The notes beneath the pieces were generated by a model. The model was not told the DNA's origin. It made no database searches and was given only the letters and a program-made list of their open reading frames with translations. The translations under genes were made by a program, and so were the position numbers. A stretch of DNA of 64,000 nt from CAIKMD01 sp035605975. Lineage in GTDB: Bacteria > Pseudomonadota > Alphaproteobacteria > ATCC43930 > CGMCC-115725. The stretch covers positions 1 through 64,000 of the forward strand of contig DATNGG010000104.1 of NCBI GenBank assembly GCA_035605975.1. The letters are read 5' to 3'. Below are positions 25,222-34,199 of the stretch, piece after piece (positions within the stretch are counted from its first letter, which is position 1; every line of letters begins with the position of its first letter).

Positions 25222-25997
25222 CAGGATGCTTCCGGCGGCTTCGCTTTGGTGAAGAGCGTAAAGAAATTCGCGGTCGTCGCTTCGGCGAGCGCTTCGGGCG
25301 AAATGCCCTTGAGCTCGGCGACAAGCGCCGCGGTGTGGGTGATGAAAGCGGGCTCGTTGGTCTTGCCGCGCAGCGGCACAGGCGCGAGATAAGGCGCGTC
25401 GGTCTCGACCAGCAAGCGATCGAGCGGCAAATCGCGCACGATTCCGCGCAACTCTTGTGCCGTCTTGAAGGTGACGATGCCGGAGAGCGAAATATAAAAG
25501 CCGAGTTTCAGGGCGTGCTCGGCGAGCATGCGCCCGGTGCTGAAGCAATGGATGACCCCGGCTTGCGGGCGCTCCTCCTCGAGGATGGCGATGGTCTCGG
25601 GATCGGCGTCGCGGGTGTGAACGATGAGCGGTACGCCCGCCTCGTTCGCCGCGGCGATATGGGCGCGAAAGCTCGCTTCCTGCTCGGCGCGCGGGCTATG
25701 CTCATAGTAGAAATCGAGCCCGGTCTCGCCGATGCCGACCACCTTGGGATTGCGCGCAAACCCAACGAGGGTATCGCTCGTGATGTCGGATTCCTTCGCC
25801 GCCTCGTGCGGGTGAACGCCGACCGAGCACCAGACATCGCGGTCGCTTTCGGCGATCGCGCGCACGGTCGGGAATTCCTCGATCTTGGTGCAGATGGTGA
25901 CAAGGGTCTTGACCCCTGCCCGCTTGGCGCGCGCGATGATCTCGGGCCGCTCGGCCTCGGCCGCGAAATCGAGATGGCAATGTGAATCGACGAGCAT
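25221..25997 (-). CDS. tatD: TatD-family metal-dependent DNase
   Basis: A 258-residue TIM-barrel hydrolase. The N terminus LVDSHCHLDF gives the first HxH metal pair. Further ligands are in VGIGETGLDFYYEHS, LIVHTRDAD, IHCFSTG and LLVETDAPYLAP. TatD proteins are metal-dependent 3'-5' exonucleases involved in DNA repair and fragmentation. The start overlaps the metG stop (TGATG) and the stop overlaps the next gene the same way, so metG, tatD and the PhnP-like gene are tightly coupled. Confidence 0.94.
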   Translation of the reverse strand: MLVDSHCHLDFAAEAERPEIIARAKRAGVKTLVTICTKIEEFPTVRAIAESDRDVWCSVGVHPHEAAKESDITSDTLVGFARNPKVVGIGETGLDFYYEHSPRAEQEASFRAHIAAANEAGVPLIVHTRDADPETIAILEEERPQAGVIHCFSTGRMLAEHALKLGFYISLSGIVTFKTAQELRGIVRDLPLDRLLVETDAPYLAPVPLRGKTNEPAFITHTAALVAELKGISPEALAEATTANFFTLFTKAKPPEAS

Positions 25998-27559
25998 CAG
26001 ACCGGCGCAGCCTCGACATAACGCGGGAAGACGCCTTCGGGCTTGGGCAGCGCCGTGCCCGGCACGAGCGCCGCTTCGAGCGCAGCGAAATCGCGTTTCT
26101 CCGGCGGCACGCCGAGCTGATCGAGCAGCTTGGCCATCGAGAGCGGCATCACCGGCTGCGCCAGGATGGCGAGGCGGCGAATGGTTTCGGCGAGGACATA
26201 GAGCACCGTCGCCATGCGTAGCGGATCGACTTTGCGTAAGGTCCAAGGCGCCTGCTCGTCGACATAGCGATTGGCGTGGGCCACGACCTCGAACAGCGCT
26301 TCGAGCGCACGGTGAAAGCCCTGCTCGGCATATTCCTGGCGCGACCGCGACAACAAGCCGCGCGCCGCCGCAAGCAGCCCCTCATCGGCGGGAGCGAGCT
26401 TCCCCGGCTCCGGCACCTTTGCGCCGGCATTCTTGTTGACGAAGCTCAGGACGCGCTGCGCGAGGTTGCCGAAATCATTGGCGAGATCGCCGTTGATGCG
26501 TCCGACCATGGCGCGATGCGAGAAATCGCCGTCGCTCCCGAAAGGCAGCTCGCGCAGCACGAAATAGCGCACCGCATCGACGCCGTATAGATCGACGAGC
26601 TGCTTGGGCGGGATGAAATTGCCGAGCGACTTCGACATTTTCTGGCCCTCGACTGTCCACCAGCCATGGCCGAAGACGCGCTTGGGCAAAGGCAGATCGG
26701 CGGCGGCGAGAAAAGCCGGCCAATAAACGCAGTGAAAGCGGATGATGTCCTTTCCCACCATGTGCAGATCGGCGGGCCAGAAGGTTCGGTAATCCTCCGT
26801 CATCTCGGGATAGCCGACGGCCGTCAGGTAATTGGTCAGCGCGTCGAGCCAGACATACATCACATGGTTCTCGTCGCCCGGCACCGGCACGCCCCATTTG
26901 AAGCTGGTGCGCGAGATCGAGAGATCGGTCAAGCCGCCTTTGACGAAGCTCATCACCTCGTTCCGCCGCGCGCGCGGCGCGATGAAGCCCTCGTTCGATT
27001 CATAAAGCGCGATCAGCCAGTCCTGCCAATCGGACAGGCGAAAGAAATAGCTTGGCTCCTCGACCCATTCGACCTCGGCGCCCGAGGGCGCGCGCTTCGT
27101 GCCGTCGGGCGCCGTGGTGAGCTCGTCCTCGCCGTAGAAGGCCTCGTCGCGCACCGCGTACCAGCCGGCATATTTGCCGAGATAGATGTTATCGCGACCC
27201 TTGGGCGATTTGCGCGCGGCGATCGCCTGCCAGATCGCCTGGCTCGCGCGGATGTGGCGCGGCTCGGTGGTGCGGATGAACTGATCGTTGCTGATGTTCA
27301 TCAGCTGATTCATGGCGCGGAAATTCTGCGAGACACGGTCGCAGAATTCCTGCGGCGCGACCCCGGCGGCGCGCGCCGATTTGTCGACCTTCTGTCCATG
27401 CTCGTCCGTGCCGGTCAAGAACATCACGCGCCGGCCGTCGAGGCGCATGAAGCGCGCCAGCGCATCGACCGCCACGGTCGTGTAGGCGTGACCGATATGC
27501 GGCGAGTCGTTGACGTAGTAGATCGGCGTCGTCACGTAGAAGGGCCGGCCGCCTTCCAT
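25997..27559 (-). CDS. metG: methionyl-tRNA synthetase
   Basis: A 520-residue class I aminoacyl-tRNA synthetase. The HIGH-type motif is in NDSPHIGHAYTTV near residue 20, TGTDEHGQKV lies near residue 49 and the KMSKS loop is GQKMSKSLGN near residue 306. It charges tRNA-Met with methionine. This is the short alphaproteobacterial form without the C-terminal tRNA-binding dimerisation domain and without a zinc knuckle that I can see. It sits 36 bases after holB and is coupled to tatD. Confidence 0.96.
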   Translation of the reverse strand: MEGGRPFYVTTPIYYVNDSPHIGHAYTTVAVDALARFMRLDGRRVMFLTGTDEHGQKVDKSARAAGVAPQEFCDRVSQNFRAMNQLMNISNDQFIRTTEPRHIRASQAIWQAIAARKSPKGRDNIYLGKYAGWYAVRDEAFYGEDELTTAPDGTKRAPSGAEVEWVEEPSYFFRLSDWQDWLIALYESNEGFIAPRARRNEVMSFVKGGLTDLSISRTSFKWGVPVPGDENHVMYVWLDALTNYLTAVGYPEMTEDYRTFWPADLHMVGKDIIRFHCVYWPAFLAAADLPLPKRVFGHGWWTVEGQKMSKSLGNFIPPKQLVDLYGVDAVRYFVLRELPFGSDGDFSHRAMVGRINGDLANDFGNLAQRVLSFVNKNAGAKVPEPGKLAPADEGLLAAARGLLSRSRQEYAEQGFHRALEALFEVVAHANRYVDEQAPWTLRKVDPLRMATVLYVLAETIRRLAILAQPVMPLSMAKLLDQLGVPPEKRDFAALEAALVPGTALPKPEGVFPRYVEAAPV

Positions 27560-27595
27560 CTCGGAACATCTCCTTGGGCGATTACGTGGCGCGCC

Positions 27596-28717
27596 CTAGC
27601 CGCGCGCCGCCTCTTCGAGAGCAAAAAAAGCGTTCAGCACGACCTGCTTGCGGTCGAGATTGATGCCTTCCGCCTGGGCGAAGAGATGGGTGAGCTTTTC
27701 CCATACCTCCACCCATTGATCAAGGCCACCGCCCCGTCCGGCGAGGCGGTGCATCAACGCCCGCTCCTCGGCCGAGACCGCACCCTCGCCCGCCGCGCCT
27801 TCACTCACCAGCCGGGCAAGCCAGGCGGGAAGCAGCTCGGAGAGCAGGCCGAACGCGTCCTCGGCGCCGGGCCGCGCGAACCGCTCGGCAAAGCCGTGCA
27901 GCGCCTCGGCATCGAGCGCGGGGAGCCGCGACAGCAGATCCGACATGGCTTTATATAAGGCGACGCCGTCGCTGGCCGCGAGATCGATGGCGCGGCCGAC
28001 GCTGCCCTCGCCGAGACCCGCCAGCACAGTTCGCGTGCTATCGGAAAGATCGGGCCTATAGAGCTCTAAAAGCTCGATAATCAAGGATTGTGGCAATGGC
28101 TTTAGCGGCAGGGAGCGGCAGCGCGAACGGATCGTCGGCAACAGCCGGCCGGGATTGTCGCTGACGAGGAGCAGCACGCTGCGCTTCGGCGGCTCTTCAA
28201 GAATCTTCAGCAAGCTATTGGCGGCATGGCTATTCATCATGTCAGCGCCATCGACGATCACGATCCGCCAGCCATCCCGTCCGGAGGTCAAATGAAGGAA
28301 GTCGGCGACCCGGCGCGCATCCTCGGCGACGATCTCGCGGCGCTGGCGCTTGCGCTTGGGGTCGATGCCGCGCTCGACCACCAGAAGATCGGGATGACCG
28401 CCCGACGCTACCTGCCGGAAGGCGGGATGCGTGGCGGCGAGCGCGAGCGATGTGGGCGCCGCCGCAAAGAGTCCGCCGCCGCCGGAGTCCTCGGCAAAAA
28501 GGAAGCGGGCGAAGCGATAGGCGAGCGTCGCTTTGCCGATGCCGCGCGGCCCGGTCAGCAGCCAGGCATGCGGCAGGCGGCCTGAATTGAAGGCCTGAAG
28601 CAGCACCGCCTCGGCGGCATCCTGGCCCTTGAGCAGCGGATTGGCGCGAGGCTGCGGCGGCTCGACGACCGCGACCGAGCCGCTTTCCTCGGTGTCGAAA
28701 TCCTCGTCCTCGGCCAT
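27596..28717 (-). CDS. holB: DNA polymerase III delta' subunit
   Basis: A 373-residue clamp-loader subunit. AAA+ features are the P-loop-like LLTGPRGIGKATLAYRFARFL near residue 52, the sensor/arginine-finger region TIRSRCRSLPL near 195 and VDGADMMNSHAANSLLKILEEP. The zinc-binding cysteines of typical delta' subunits are not evident. It loads the beta clamp as part of the DnaX complex. The start lies four bases after tmk ends. This tmk-holB-metG-tatD order is a standard bacterial cluster. Confidence 0.93.
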   Translation of the reverse strand: MAEDEDFDTEESGSVAVVEPPQPRANPLLKGQDAAEAVLLQAFNSGRLPHAWLLTGPRGIGKATLAYRFARFLFAEDSGGGGLFAAAPTSLALAATHPAFRQVASGGHPDLLVVERGIDPKRKRQRREIVAEDARRVADFLHLTSGRDGWRIVIVDGADMMNSHAANSLLKILEEPPKRSVLLLVSDNPGRLLPTIRSRCRSLPLKPLPQSLIIELLELYRPDLSDSTRTVLAGLGEGSVGRAIDLAASDGVALYKAMSDLLSRLPALDAEALHGFAERFARPGAEDAFGLLSELLPAWLARLVSEGAAGEGAVSAEERALMHRLAGRGGGLDQWVEVWEKLTHLFAQAEGINLDRKQVVLNAFFALEEAARG

Positions 28718-28720
28718 GGC

Positions 28721-29353
28721 CTAGGAAGCGAGACCCAAGCGCTCGCGCAGCACGGCGAGGATCGCCGTGCTGACATCGCCGACCTCGCTGCGGGCGTCGA
28801 TCAAGGCGCAGCGCCGCGGCTCGGCTCGCGCGATCTCCTGGAAGCCCTGGCGCACGCGCTCGTGAAACGCGACGCCCTTCATCTCGAAGCGCCGCTCGCC
28901 GCCGCGCCGGATTGCGCGCTCGAGTCCCACCTCGACCGGCAGATCGAGGATGAGGGTGAGATCGGGGTGAAAATCGCCAGCGATGAGGCGATGCAGCTCG
29001 GCCAAACGCTCGCGCGGCACGCCGCCGCCATATCCCTGATAGGCGATGGTCGAATCGCTGAAGCGGTCGCAGATCACCCAGGCGCCTCGCTCGAGCGCGG
29101 GCCATACCGTCTCGACGAGATGGCGCCGCCGCGCGGCGACCATGAGCAGCGCTTCGCTCACCGCGTCCCAGCGCTCGGGCGGGCCGTTGAGGAGCAGCGC
29201 GCGGATTTCATCGGCGCCGGCCGCGCCGCCGGGCTCGCGCGTCGCCACGGCATCAAGGCCGGCACGCATGACTGCCTCGACCACGATTTTCTGCTGCGTC
29301 GACTTTCCGGCGCCCTCGCCGCCTTCGATGGTGATGAAGCGTCCGCGCGTCAG
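28721..29353 (-). CDS. tmk: thymidylate kinase, starting at a non-canonical CTG
   Basis: A 210-residue dTMP kinase. The P-loop EGGEGAGKSTQQK, TREPGG, VICDRFSDSTIAYQG and the LID segment with RGGERRFE are all present. The P-loop lies upstream of the first canonical start (GTG at 29284), so the true start must be farther up. The frame is closed by a TAA two codons before a CTG at 29353. Between TAA and the P-loop there is no ATG, GTG or TTG. CTG gives MTRGRFITIEGG, the expected N terminus, and overlaps the preceding stop as CTGA. tmk is essential, so a non-canonical, coupled start is the best reading. Confidence 0.9.
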   Translation of the reverse strand: MTRGRFITIEGGEGAGKSTQQKIVVEAVMRAGLDAVATREPGGAAGADEIRALLLNGPPERWDAVSEALLMVAARRRHLVETVWPALERGAWVICDRFSDSTIAYQGYGGGVPRERLAELHRLIAGDFHPDLTLILDLPVEVGLERAIRRGGERRFEMKGVAFHERVRQGFQEIARAEPRRCALIDARSEVGDVSTAILAVLRERLGLAS

Positions 29354-30513
29354 TGTTTATGTCCGAAGAGGAGATAGCCCGCGGCGAGGCCCGCGCGTGC
29401 GAGCGCGCCGACCTTCGCGACCGGCTGGGCGGCGATCAGCGGAACATCGACCTCGGTCATGTCGGGCGCGGTGATCTGCAGCTTGCCGATAACCTGGCCC
29501 TGCATCACCGGCGCCGCGGCCGCCTGGTCGTAGAGCGCCATCACCTTCATCTTCGGGCGTGAGCGCTTGGGCATGGTCACGAGCACGTCTTTCGCCGTCG
29601 TGACCGGCACGGTCGCGGCGACGCCCAGCCACACCGGCGCCTCGTCGAGCGTGTCGCCGGCCTTCACCAGCTTGTAATTGCCCCATTCGCGATAGGCCCA
29701 ATCGAGCAGCTTCTCGCTCTCCTGCGAGCGCGCATTCATGCTCTTCATCCCGCTCAGCACCTCGATGATGCGCCGGCCATTGCGCAGCGCCGTCACGGTG
29801 ATGCCGTAGCCCGCCTCCTCGGTGTGCCCGGTTTTCATGCCGTCGACGCCGATGTCCTTATAGAGCAGCGGATTGCGGTTGCCCTGCTTGATGCCGTTAT
29901 AGGTGAATTCCTTTTCGGCATCATAATGCTGGTACTCAGGAAAATCGCGGATCAGAGCGCGCGCCAGGGTCGAGATATCGCGCGCGGTCATGTACTCCTC
30001 GGGATCGGGCAAGCCGTCGACATCGGCGAAATGGCTGCCCTTCAAGCCGAGCTTCTGCGCCATCTGGTTCATCTGGTCGACGAAGGCATCGGTGCTGCCG
30101 GCGAGGCCCTCGGCGAGAACGACGCAGGCATCATTGCCCGATTGGATGATCATCCCGCGAATCAGATCCTCGACCTTCACTTGCGCGCCGAGCGGCACGA
30201 ACATGTTCGATTCATTGGTCTTGTGCTTGGCCCAGGCCTTCTCGCTGACGGGCAGGGTGTCGTCGAGCTTCACCCGCCCGTCCTTGAGATAGGAATAGAC
30301 GACATAGGCGGTCATGATCTTGCTCATCGAGGCGGGCGGAATGCGCTTATCCGCATCCTTGTCGTAGAGCACCACGCCGGTATCGTAATCGAGCGCGATC
30401 GCGGTGTTGGCCGCGACATCGATCGTGGGCGGATCCGCCCAGGCGTGGGGCGCCGGCGCGAAGGCCGCGACGGCAAGAGAGACGGCAATGAGGATCGGCA
30501 GGGATGGCTTCAT
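29350..30513 (-). CDS. D-alanyl-D-alanine carboxypeptidase (DacA/DacC type, PBP5 family)
   Basis: A 387-residue penicillin-binding protein. A cleaved signal peptide ends near HAWA-DP. Catalytic motifs are Ser62-Met-Ser-Lys65 (SxxK), Ser125-Gly-Asn127 and Lys227-Thr-Gly229. After about residue 285 comes the C-terminal beta domain of the PBP5 family and a short hydrophobic tail (ALARAGLAAGYLLF) that may anchor it. It trims the terminal D-Ala of peptidoglycan stem peptides. It lies between rlpA and tmk, a typical alphaproteobacterial position, and its stop overlaps the tmk start. Confidence 0.94.
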   Translation of the reverse strand: MKPSLPILIAVSLAVAAFAPAPHAWADPPTIDVAANTAIALDYDTGVVLYDKDADKRIPPASMSKIMTAYVVYSYLKDGRVKLDDTLPVSEKAWAKHKTNESNMFVPLGAQVKVEDLIRGMIIQSGNDACVVLAEGLAGSTDAFVDQMNQMAQKLGLKGSHFADVDGLPDPEEYMTARDISTLARALIRDFPEYQHYDAEKEFTYNGIKQGNRNPLLYKDIGVDGMKTGHTEEAGYGITVTALRNGRRIIEVLSGMKSMNARSQESEKLLDWAYREWGNYKLVKAGDTLDEAPVWLGVAATVPVTTAKDVLVTMPKRSRPKMKVMALYDQAAAAPVMQGQVIGKLQITAPDMTEVDVPLIAAQPVAKVGALARAGLAAGYLLFGHKH

Positions 30514-30581
30514 GCGAACTCACCCGAAAGGCCCGAAGGCGATGGCGCCGCAAGCATAGCGGCAATTGCGTTAAAAGTGCG

Positions 30582-31505
30582 TCAGTTGACGACGATCCGC
30601 GCGTCCGGCGAGGTGACGCTCACCTTGTCGAGAAGGCCGTCGGCCTGCTCGACCGTCGCCACCGGTCCGACGCGCACCCGATAGAGCACCAAGCCCCCGG
30701 CCCTCGCGTCGCTGACGGTGACCGGGCCGAGCTTTTCGAGCTGCTGCTTCAGCCGCCAGGCGCGGTCGACGCTCGCGAAGGCTCCGGCCTGAATGTAAAT
30801 CTGAGATGGTTTCACAGGGACGACGGTCACTGTCTCGGAGGGCGGCGGCGGCTCGGCGACGCTGCGCACCGGCGCCGGCTTCGGCGCGGGAACCGGGAGG
30901 GGCGCCGCCGCGACCTTGACGCCGGGTGGCGCCGGCAGGGACTGGGTATCGACCTTGGCGACGGGCGCCGGGCTCGGTTGCGCCCCGGCAAGCACGGGCG
31001 GCGGCGGCCCGTTGCGCCCGGCGAGGCTCGCCACCTGGATCGATTCCGGAACAAGGAGCTTCACCCGCACCTTCGCCGTGCCCTGCCCTTCGAAGCCCAA
31101 AAGCTGCGCGGCGCGGCGCGAGAGGTCGATGATCCGGCCGCGCGCGAAGGGCCCGCGATCGTTCACCCGCACCTCGATCGAGCGGCCATTCTCGAGGTTG
31201 GTCACCTGAACGACCGACGGCATCGGCAAGGTACGATGCGCCGCCGTCAGGGCATTGAGATCGAACACCTCGCCATCGGCGGTGTATTTGCCGTGGAACG
31301 CCTCGCCGTACCAGGAGGCGATGCCGGTCTCGTCATAGGTCCAATCCTCGGCCGGGTAATACCAGACGCCATTGATCTGATAGGGGTCGCCGACCTTGTA
31401 GCCGCCATGCGAGCCGTTGCCCTCCGTGCCGCGCGTCCCGCTTGCGCAGCCGCCGAGCAGAAGCGCCGACACGGCAAAGCACAGGATGAGCCGCGTCCGC
31501 CCCAT
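30582..31505 (-). CDS. rlpA: RlpA-like lipoprotein with SPOR domain
   Basis: A 307-residue lipoprotein with lipobox LLLGGC. The double-psi beta-barrel is marked by GIASWYGEAFHGKYTADGEVF and VRVNDRGPFARGRIIDLSRRAA. The middle is a long Pro/Ala/Val-rich linker. The C-terminal SPOR domain (IYIQAGAFASVDRAWRLKQQ) binds denuded peptidoglycan at division sites. RlpA proteins are lytic transglycosylases or septal binding proteins. The ATG at 31505 gives a good signal peptide; a TTG at 31523 overlapping the mltB stop is also possible. It is co-transcribed with mltB and the carboxypeptidase, forming a cell-wall cluster. Confidence 0.92.
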   Translation of the reverse strand: MGRTRLILCFAVSALLLGGCASGTRGTEGNGSHGGYKVGDPYQINGVWYYPAEDWTYDETGIASWYGEAFHGKYTADGEVFDLNALTAAHRTLPMPSVVQVTNLENGRSIEVRVNDRGPFARGRIIDLSRRAAQLLGFEGQGTAKVRVKLLVPESIQVASLAGRNGPPPPVLAGAQPSPAPVAKVDTQSLPAPPGVKVAAAPLPVPAPKPAPVRSVAEPPPPSETVTVVPVKPSQIYIQAGAFASVDRAWRLKQQLEKLGPVTVSDARAGGLVLYRVRVGPVATVEQADGLLDKVSVTSPDARIVVN

Positions 31506-31519
31506 ACCCCCGCGATCCG

Positions 31520-32497
31520 TCAATCGACGCTGTCGGCGATGCTGCCGACGGCGACGGCAAAATAGCTCGAATTATTCCATCGCATGATGACGTTGAAATT
31601 ATCGTAAACGAGAAAGCTCGGTCCATCGCTTCCAGCCGGCTGCAACAGCGCCGCCCGCCAGGACGCTTCCGGCCCGGCGCTCGGCAAGGCGCGGCCGTCC
31701 GCGCGCTTGACCCCGAGCGCCGCCCATTCGGCGACCGATTTCTTTTTTCCGGGTCCGATTTGCGACGAGTCGAGATTGGCGGGCGCGACCGCCGGCTCGC
31801 CCCAGGGCTGGTCGCCACGCCATCCCACGCGCGACAGATAATTGGCGATGGAGGCGAAGACATCGTCCTTGCGGGTCCAGATATCGGGCGCGCCCGCATC
31901 GCGATAGCTCACCGCATAGGCGAGAAAGCTCGACGGCATGAACTGGCTCTGGCCCATCGCCCCGGCCCAGGAGCCGATCATTTTTGCCGGGTCGATATTG
32001 TCGGTCTGCACGATGCGCAGCGCGTTGATGAGCTCGCGCCGGAAGAACGCGGCGCGCCGTCCGTCATAAGCGAGGGTTGCCAGCGCGGCGATCACCGGAT
32101 AGCTGCCGATGCGCTGTCCGAAATTGGTCTCGATGCCCCACAAAGCCACGATATAGCGCGGCTGCACGCCATAGCGCTGTCCGATCTCGTCGAGCAGGGA
32201 CTTGTTGAGCAAGTACTGCTCATGCGCCGCTTGACGCCGCTCGGGCGAGGCCACGCGCTCCTGATATTCGGCAAAGGTAAGCGTCGTCTCGGGCTGACTG
32301 TGATCGAGCTCGATGACGCGCGGGATGGGCTTCACCCCGGCAAAGGCGCGGTCGAGCGTCGCGCTGGTGATCCCTTGCGCCTGCGCATCCTGGCGCATGC
32401 CATGCAGCCAGCTCGCGAAGTCGCCCGCCTCTGCCGCAGAGGCGGGGCGCAGGACGAGGAGCGACAAAACCAGAAACAGCGGAGTCAAGCGATGCAT
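31520..32497 (-). CDS. mltB: lytic murein transglycosylase B family
   Basis: A 325-residue exported transglycosylase. The signal peptide ends near RPASA-AEAG. The catalytic Glu123 sits in ALWGIETNFGQRIGSYPV. Other family motifs are YDGRRAAFFRRELINAL, GSWAGAMGQSQFMPSSFLAYA and a C-terminal FLVYDNFNVIMRWNNSSYFA. It cleaves glycan strands to 1,6-anhydromuropeptides in the periplasm. No lipobox is present, so it is soluble. It heads the mltB-rlpA-carboxypeptidase part of the operon. Confidence 0.94.
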   Translation of the reverse strand: MHRLTPLFLVLSLLVLRPASAAEAGDFASWLHGMRQDAQAQGITSATLDRAFAGVKPIPRVIELDHSQPETTLTFAEYQERVASPERRQAAHEQYLLNKSLLDEIGQRYGVQPRYIVALWGIETNFGQRIGSYPVIAALATLAYDGRRAAFFRRELINALRIVQTDNIDPAKMIGSWAGAMGQSQFMPSSFLAYAVSYRDAGAPDIWTRKDDVFASIANYLSRVGWRGDQPWGEPAVAPANLDSSQIGPGKKKSVAEWAALGVKRADGRALPSAGPEASWRAALLQPAGSDGPSFLVYDNFNVIMRWNNSSYFAVAVGSIADSVD

Positions 32498-32544
32498 TCT
32501 GCATCCTTAAACGAGCGCGGCTTGGCTCGCCATATATCTGTTCG

Positions 32545-33387
32545 CTAAGCGCGGATCAACTGCTCGCGAGCCTTCTCGCGCAGCGCTTGCGGCAAAGGCG
32601 CGGAGCGCCGCGCCTCGAGATCGAAATGCACGCCGCCCTGATAGAAGCGCGCGACTCGGCGGCCGCGCTGCAGCCGCATCGTGTGGAGGATCTTCACCGA
32701 GGAATTGCCGAGCTCGAGAATGCCGCTCTGAATCGCGATGGTGTCGCCGATCTCCGGCCGCTCGGAGAGCAGCTCGAGTCGAGTCTCGAAGGTGGCGAAG
32801 CCGCGTTTCTCGGCGCGCATATAGGTGCTGGTGAGGCCGGCCGCGTTCATGTTGACGAGGTTGGCAGTGGAGAAGCGCTCGATGAATCCGAAGAGCGACA
32901 GCGAGCCGGACGCGTCCGCCTCCCAGGGCTTCACCCGGTTGAGGCCAGTTAAGAGCGGGCCCTCGCCCGCGGGCAGGGAGACCGGCGCAAACCGCTCATG
33001 CGTCCAGGGCGCGAGCGTGGGAGCGAGCCGCTCGCGCGTTTCGGCCCAGGCCTCGCCATCGGGCGCATCGAGGGTCAGGACCTGCTCGGCGAGGGTTGTC
33101 GGCTCGCCGCCGATGCCGTTCGAGGCGACATGTCCGAGAGCGAGCGAAGCGGCATCGAGCGCGATCACCCCGCTCGCGATCGCGATCGGGTCGCCGGCGC
33201 GCAGCTCCGTCAGATAGCGCGTCGCAATCGAACGGGTGCGCCACCGCCCGCCCGGGGCCGTCCGCTGCAGGAGCTCATGCGCCGCATCGGCGAAGCGCTC
33301 GACGTAATAGGCGATGTTGAGATGGCCGAAGGCGTCGCATTCCTGGATGGTAACGCCGCCGCGATAGGTCTCGACCAGCGCGCTCAT
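32545..33387 (-). CDS. double-hotdog thioesterase-like protein
   Basis: A 280-residue protein with two similar halves. Each carries a hotdog signature, QECDAFGHLNIAYYVERFADAAHEL in the first and KPWEADASGSLSLFGFIERFSTAN in the second (quoted in separate stretches of the same fold). The pattern resembles 4-hydroxybenzoyl-CoA thioesterase units fused in tandem, which hydrolyse acyl-CoA thioesters in the cytoplasm. The substrate is unknown. I start it at the ATG at 33387, which overlaps the aldolase stop (ATGA), so the two genes are coupled. Confidence 0.72.
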   Translation of the reverse strand: MSALVETYRGGVTIQECDAFGHLNIAYYVERFADAAHELLQRTAPGGRWRTRSIATRYLTELRAGDPIAIASGVIALDAASLALGHVASNGIGGEPTTLAEQVLTLDAPDGEAWAETRERLAPTLAPWTHERFAPVSLPAGEGPLLTGLNRVKPWEADASGSLSLFGFIERFSTANLVNMNAAGLTSTYMRAEKRGFATFETRLELLSERPEIGDTIAIQSGILELGNSSVKILHTMRLQRGRRVARFYQGGVHFDLEARRSAPLPQALREKAREQLIRA

Positions 33388-34142
33388 CGCTTCTTGCCGG
33401 CGGCCTCTTTCTTCCACAGCGCCCAGGCGCGCTCATTCGTGGTCTCGACGCCCGCAAGGCAATGCTCGACCTCGCTATCCGAGAGGTAGGTGACTTCGCC
33501 AAGGCGCATCGCCTCCATCTGCAGCCGCGCGTTGAGCGCCGCGTAGATCGCGCGATAGACCGCGACATGGAGCGATGGCGCGACGATGGTCGCGCCATGG
33601 CCGCGCATCAGCACCATCGGCTTGTCGCCGAGCGTCTCGGCGAGCGAGCGGCCGAGATAGGCCGAGCGGATCAGCATCTGCCCTTCGTTCTGGAAGTCGC
33701 GGATCTCGAAGAGCGGCACGCCGAGCCCGACATGGGCGCTCATGTGATACATCGGCCGGAGCGCCGCGCCGGTCGCGCCGAACGGGATGAGCGGCGGCGC
33801 GTGCGAGTGGATGACGGCCCTCACATCGCGCCGGGCCTTGTAAATCTCGCCATGGATGAAGCGCTCGCTGTAGTGCTTCTCGCCGCGCTCGGGCAAGGGC
33901 TCGCTGTCCGAGCAGGAGAATTCGCGGATATCGGCGCGGGTGACGATGCCGGGCGCAACGTAGCGCGCCATGACGAATTTCTGCGGATCCTTGTCGTGGC
34001 GCGCGCTGACATGGCCGAAGCCATCCAGAATCTCATGGTCGAAGAGGATGAGATTGGCGAGCGCCACGTCATCGACGAGCTCGCGCGAGGCGGTGATGAG
34101 CCGGGAGGATGACTTGGATTTGGCGGGGGATTTTCTGAGCAT
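33384..34142 (-). CDS. class II aldolase/adducin-family protein
   Basis: A 252-residue zinc aldolase-fold protein. The N-terminal segment LANLILFDHEILDGFGHVSAR is typical. The zinc ligands lie in AVIHSHAPPLIPF and in VLMRGHGATIVAPSLHVAVYRA. Relatives are fuculose/ribulose phosphate aldolases and decarboxylases; the group with EFSCSD near residue 75 is common in soil Alphaproteobacteria and uncharacterised. The ATG at 34142 is preferred to an upstream TTG at 34181, though no strong ribosome binding site is visible. It is coupled to the thioesterase-like gene. Confidence 0.82.
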   Translation of the reverse strand: MLRKSPAKSKSSSRLITASRELVDDVALANLILFDHEILDGFGHVSARHDKDPQKFVMARYVAPGIVTRADIREFSCSDSEPLPERGEKHYSERFIHGEIYKARRDVRAVIHSHAPPLIPFGATGAALRPMYHMSAHVGLGVPLFEIRDFQNEGQMLIRSAYLGRSLAETLGDKPMVLMRGHGATIVAPSLHVAVYRAIYAALNARLQMEAMRLGEVTYLSDSEVEHCLAGVETTNERAWALWKKEAAGKKR

Positions 34143-34199
34143 GATGCGCGAGAGATTAATCGTCCAGCGCCGCGATGCCAATTGAGAAAATCGCGCGGA

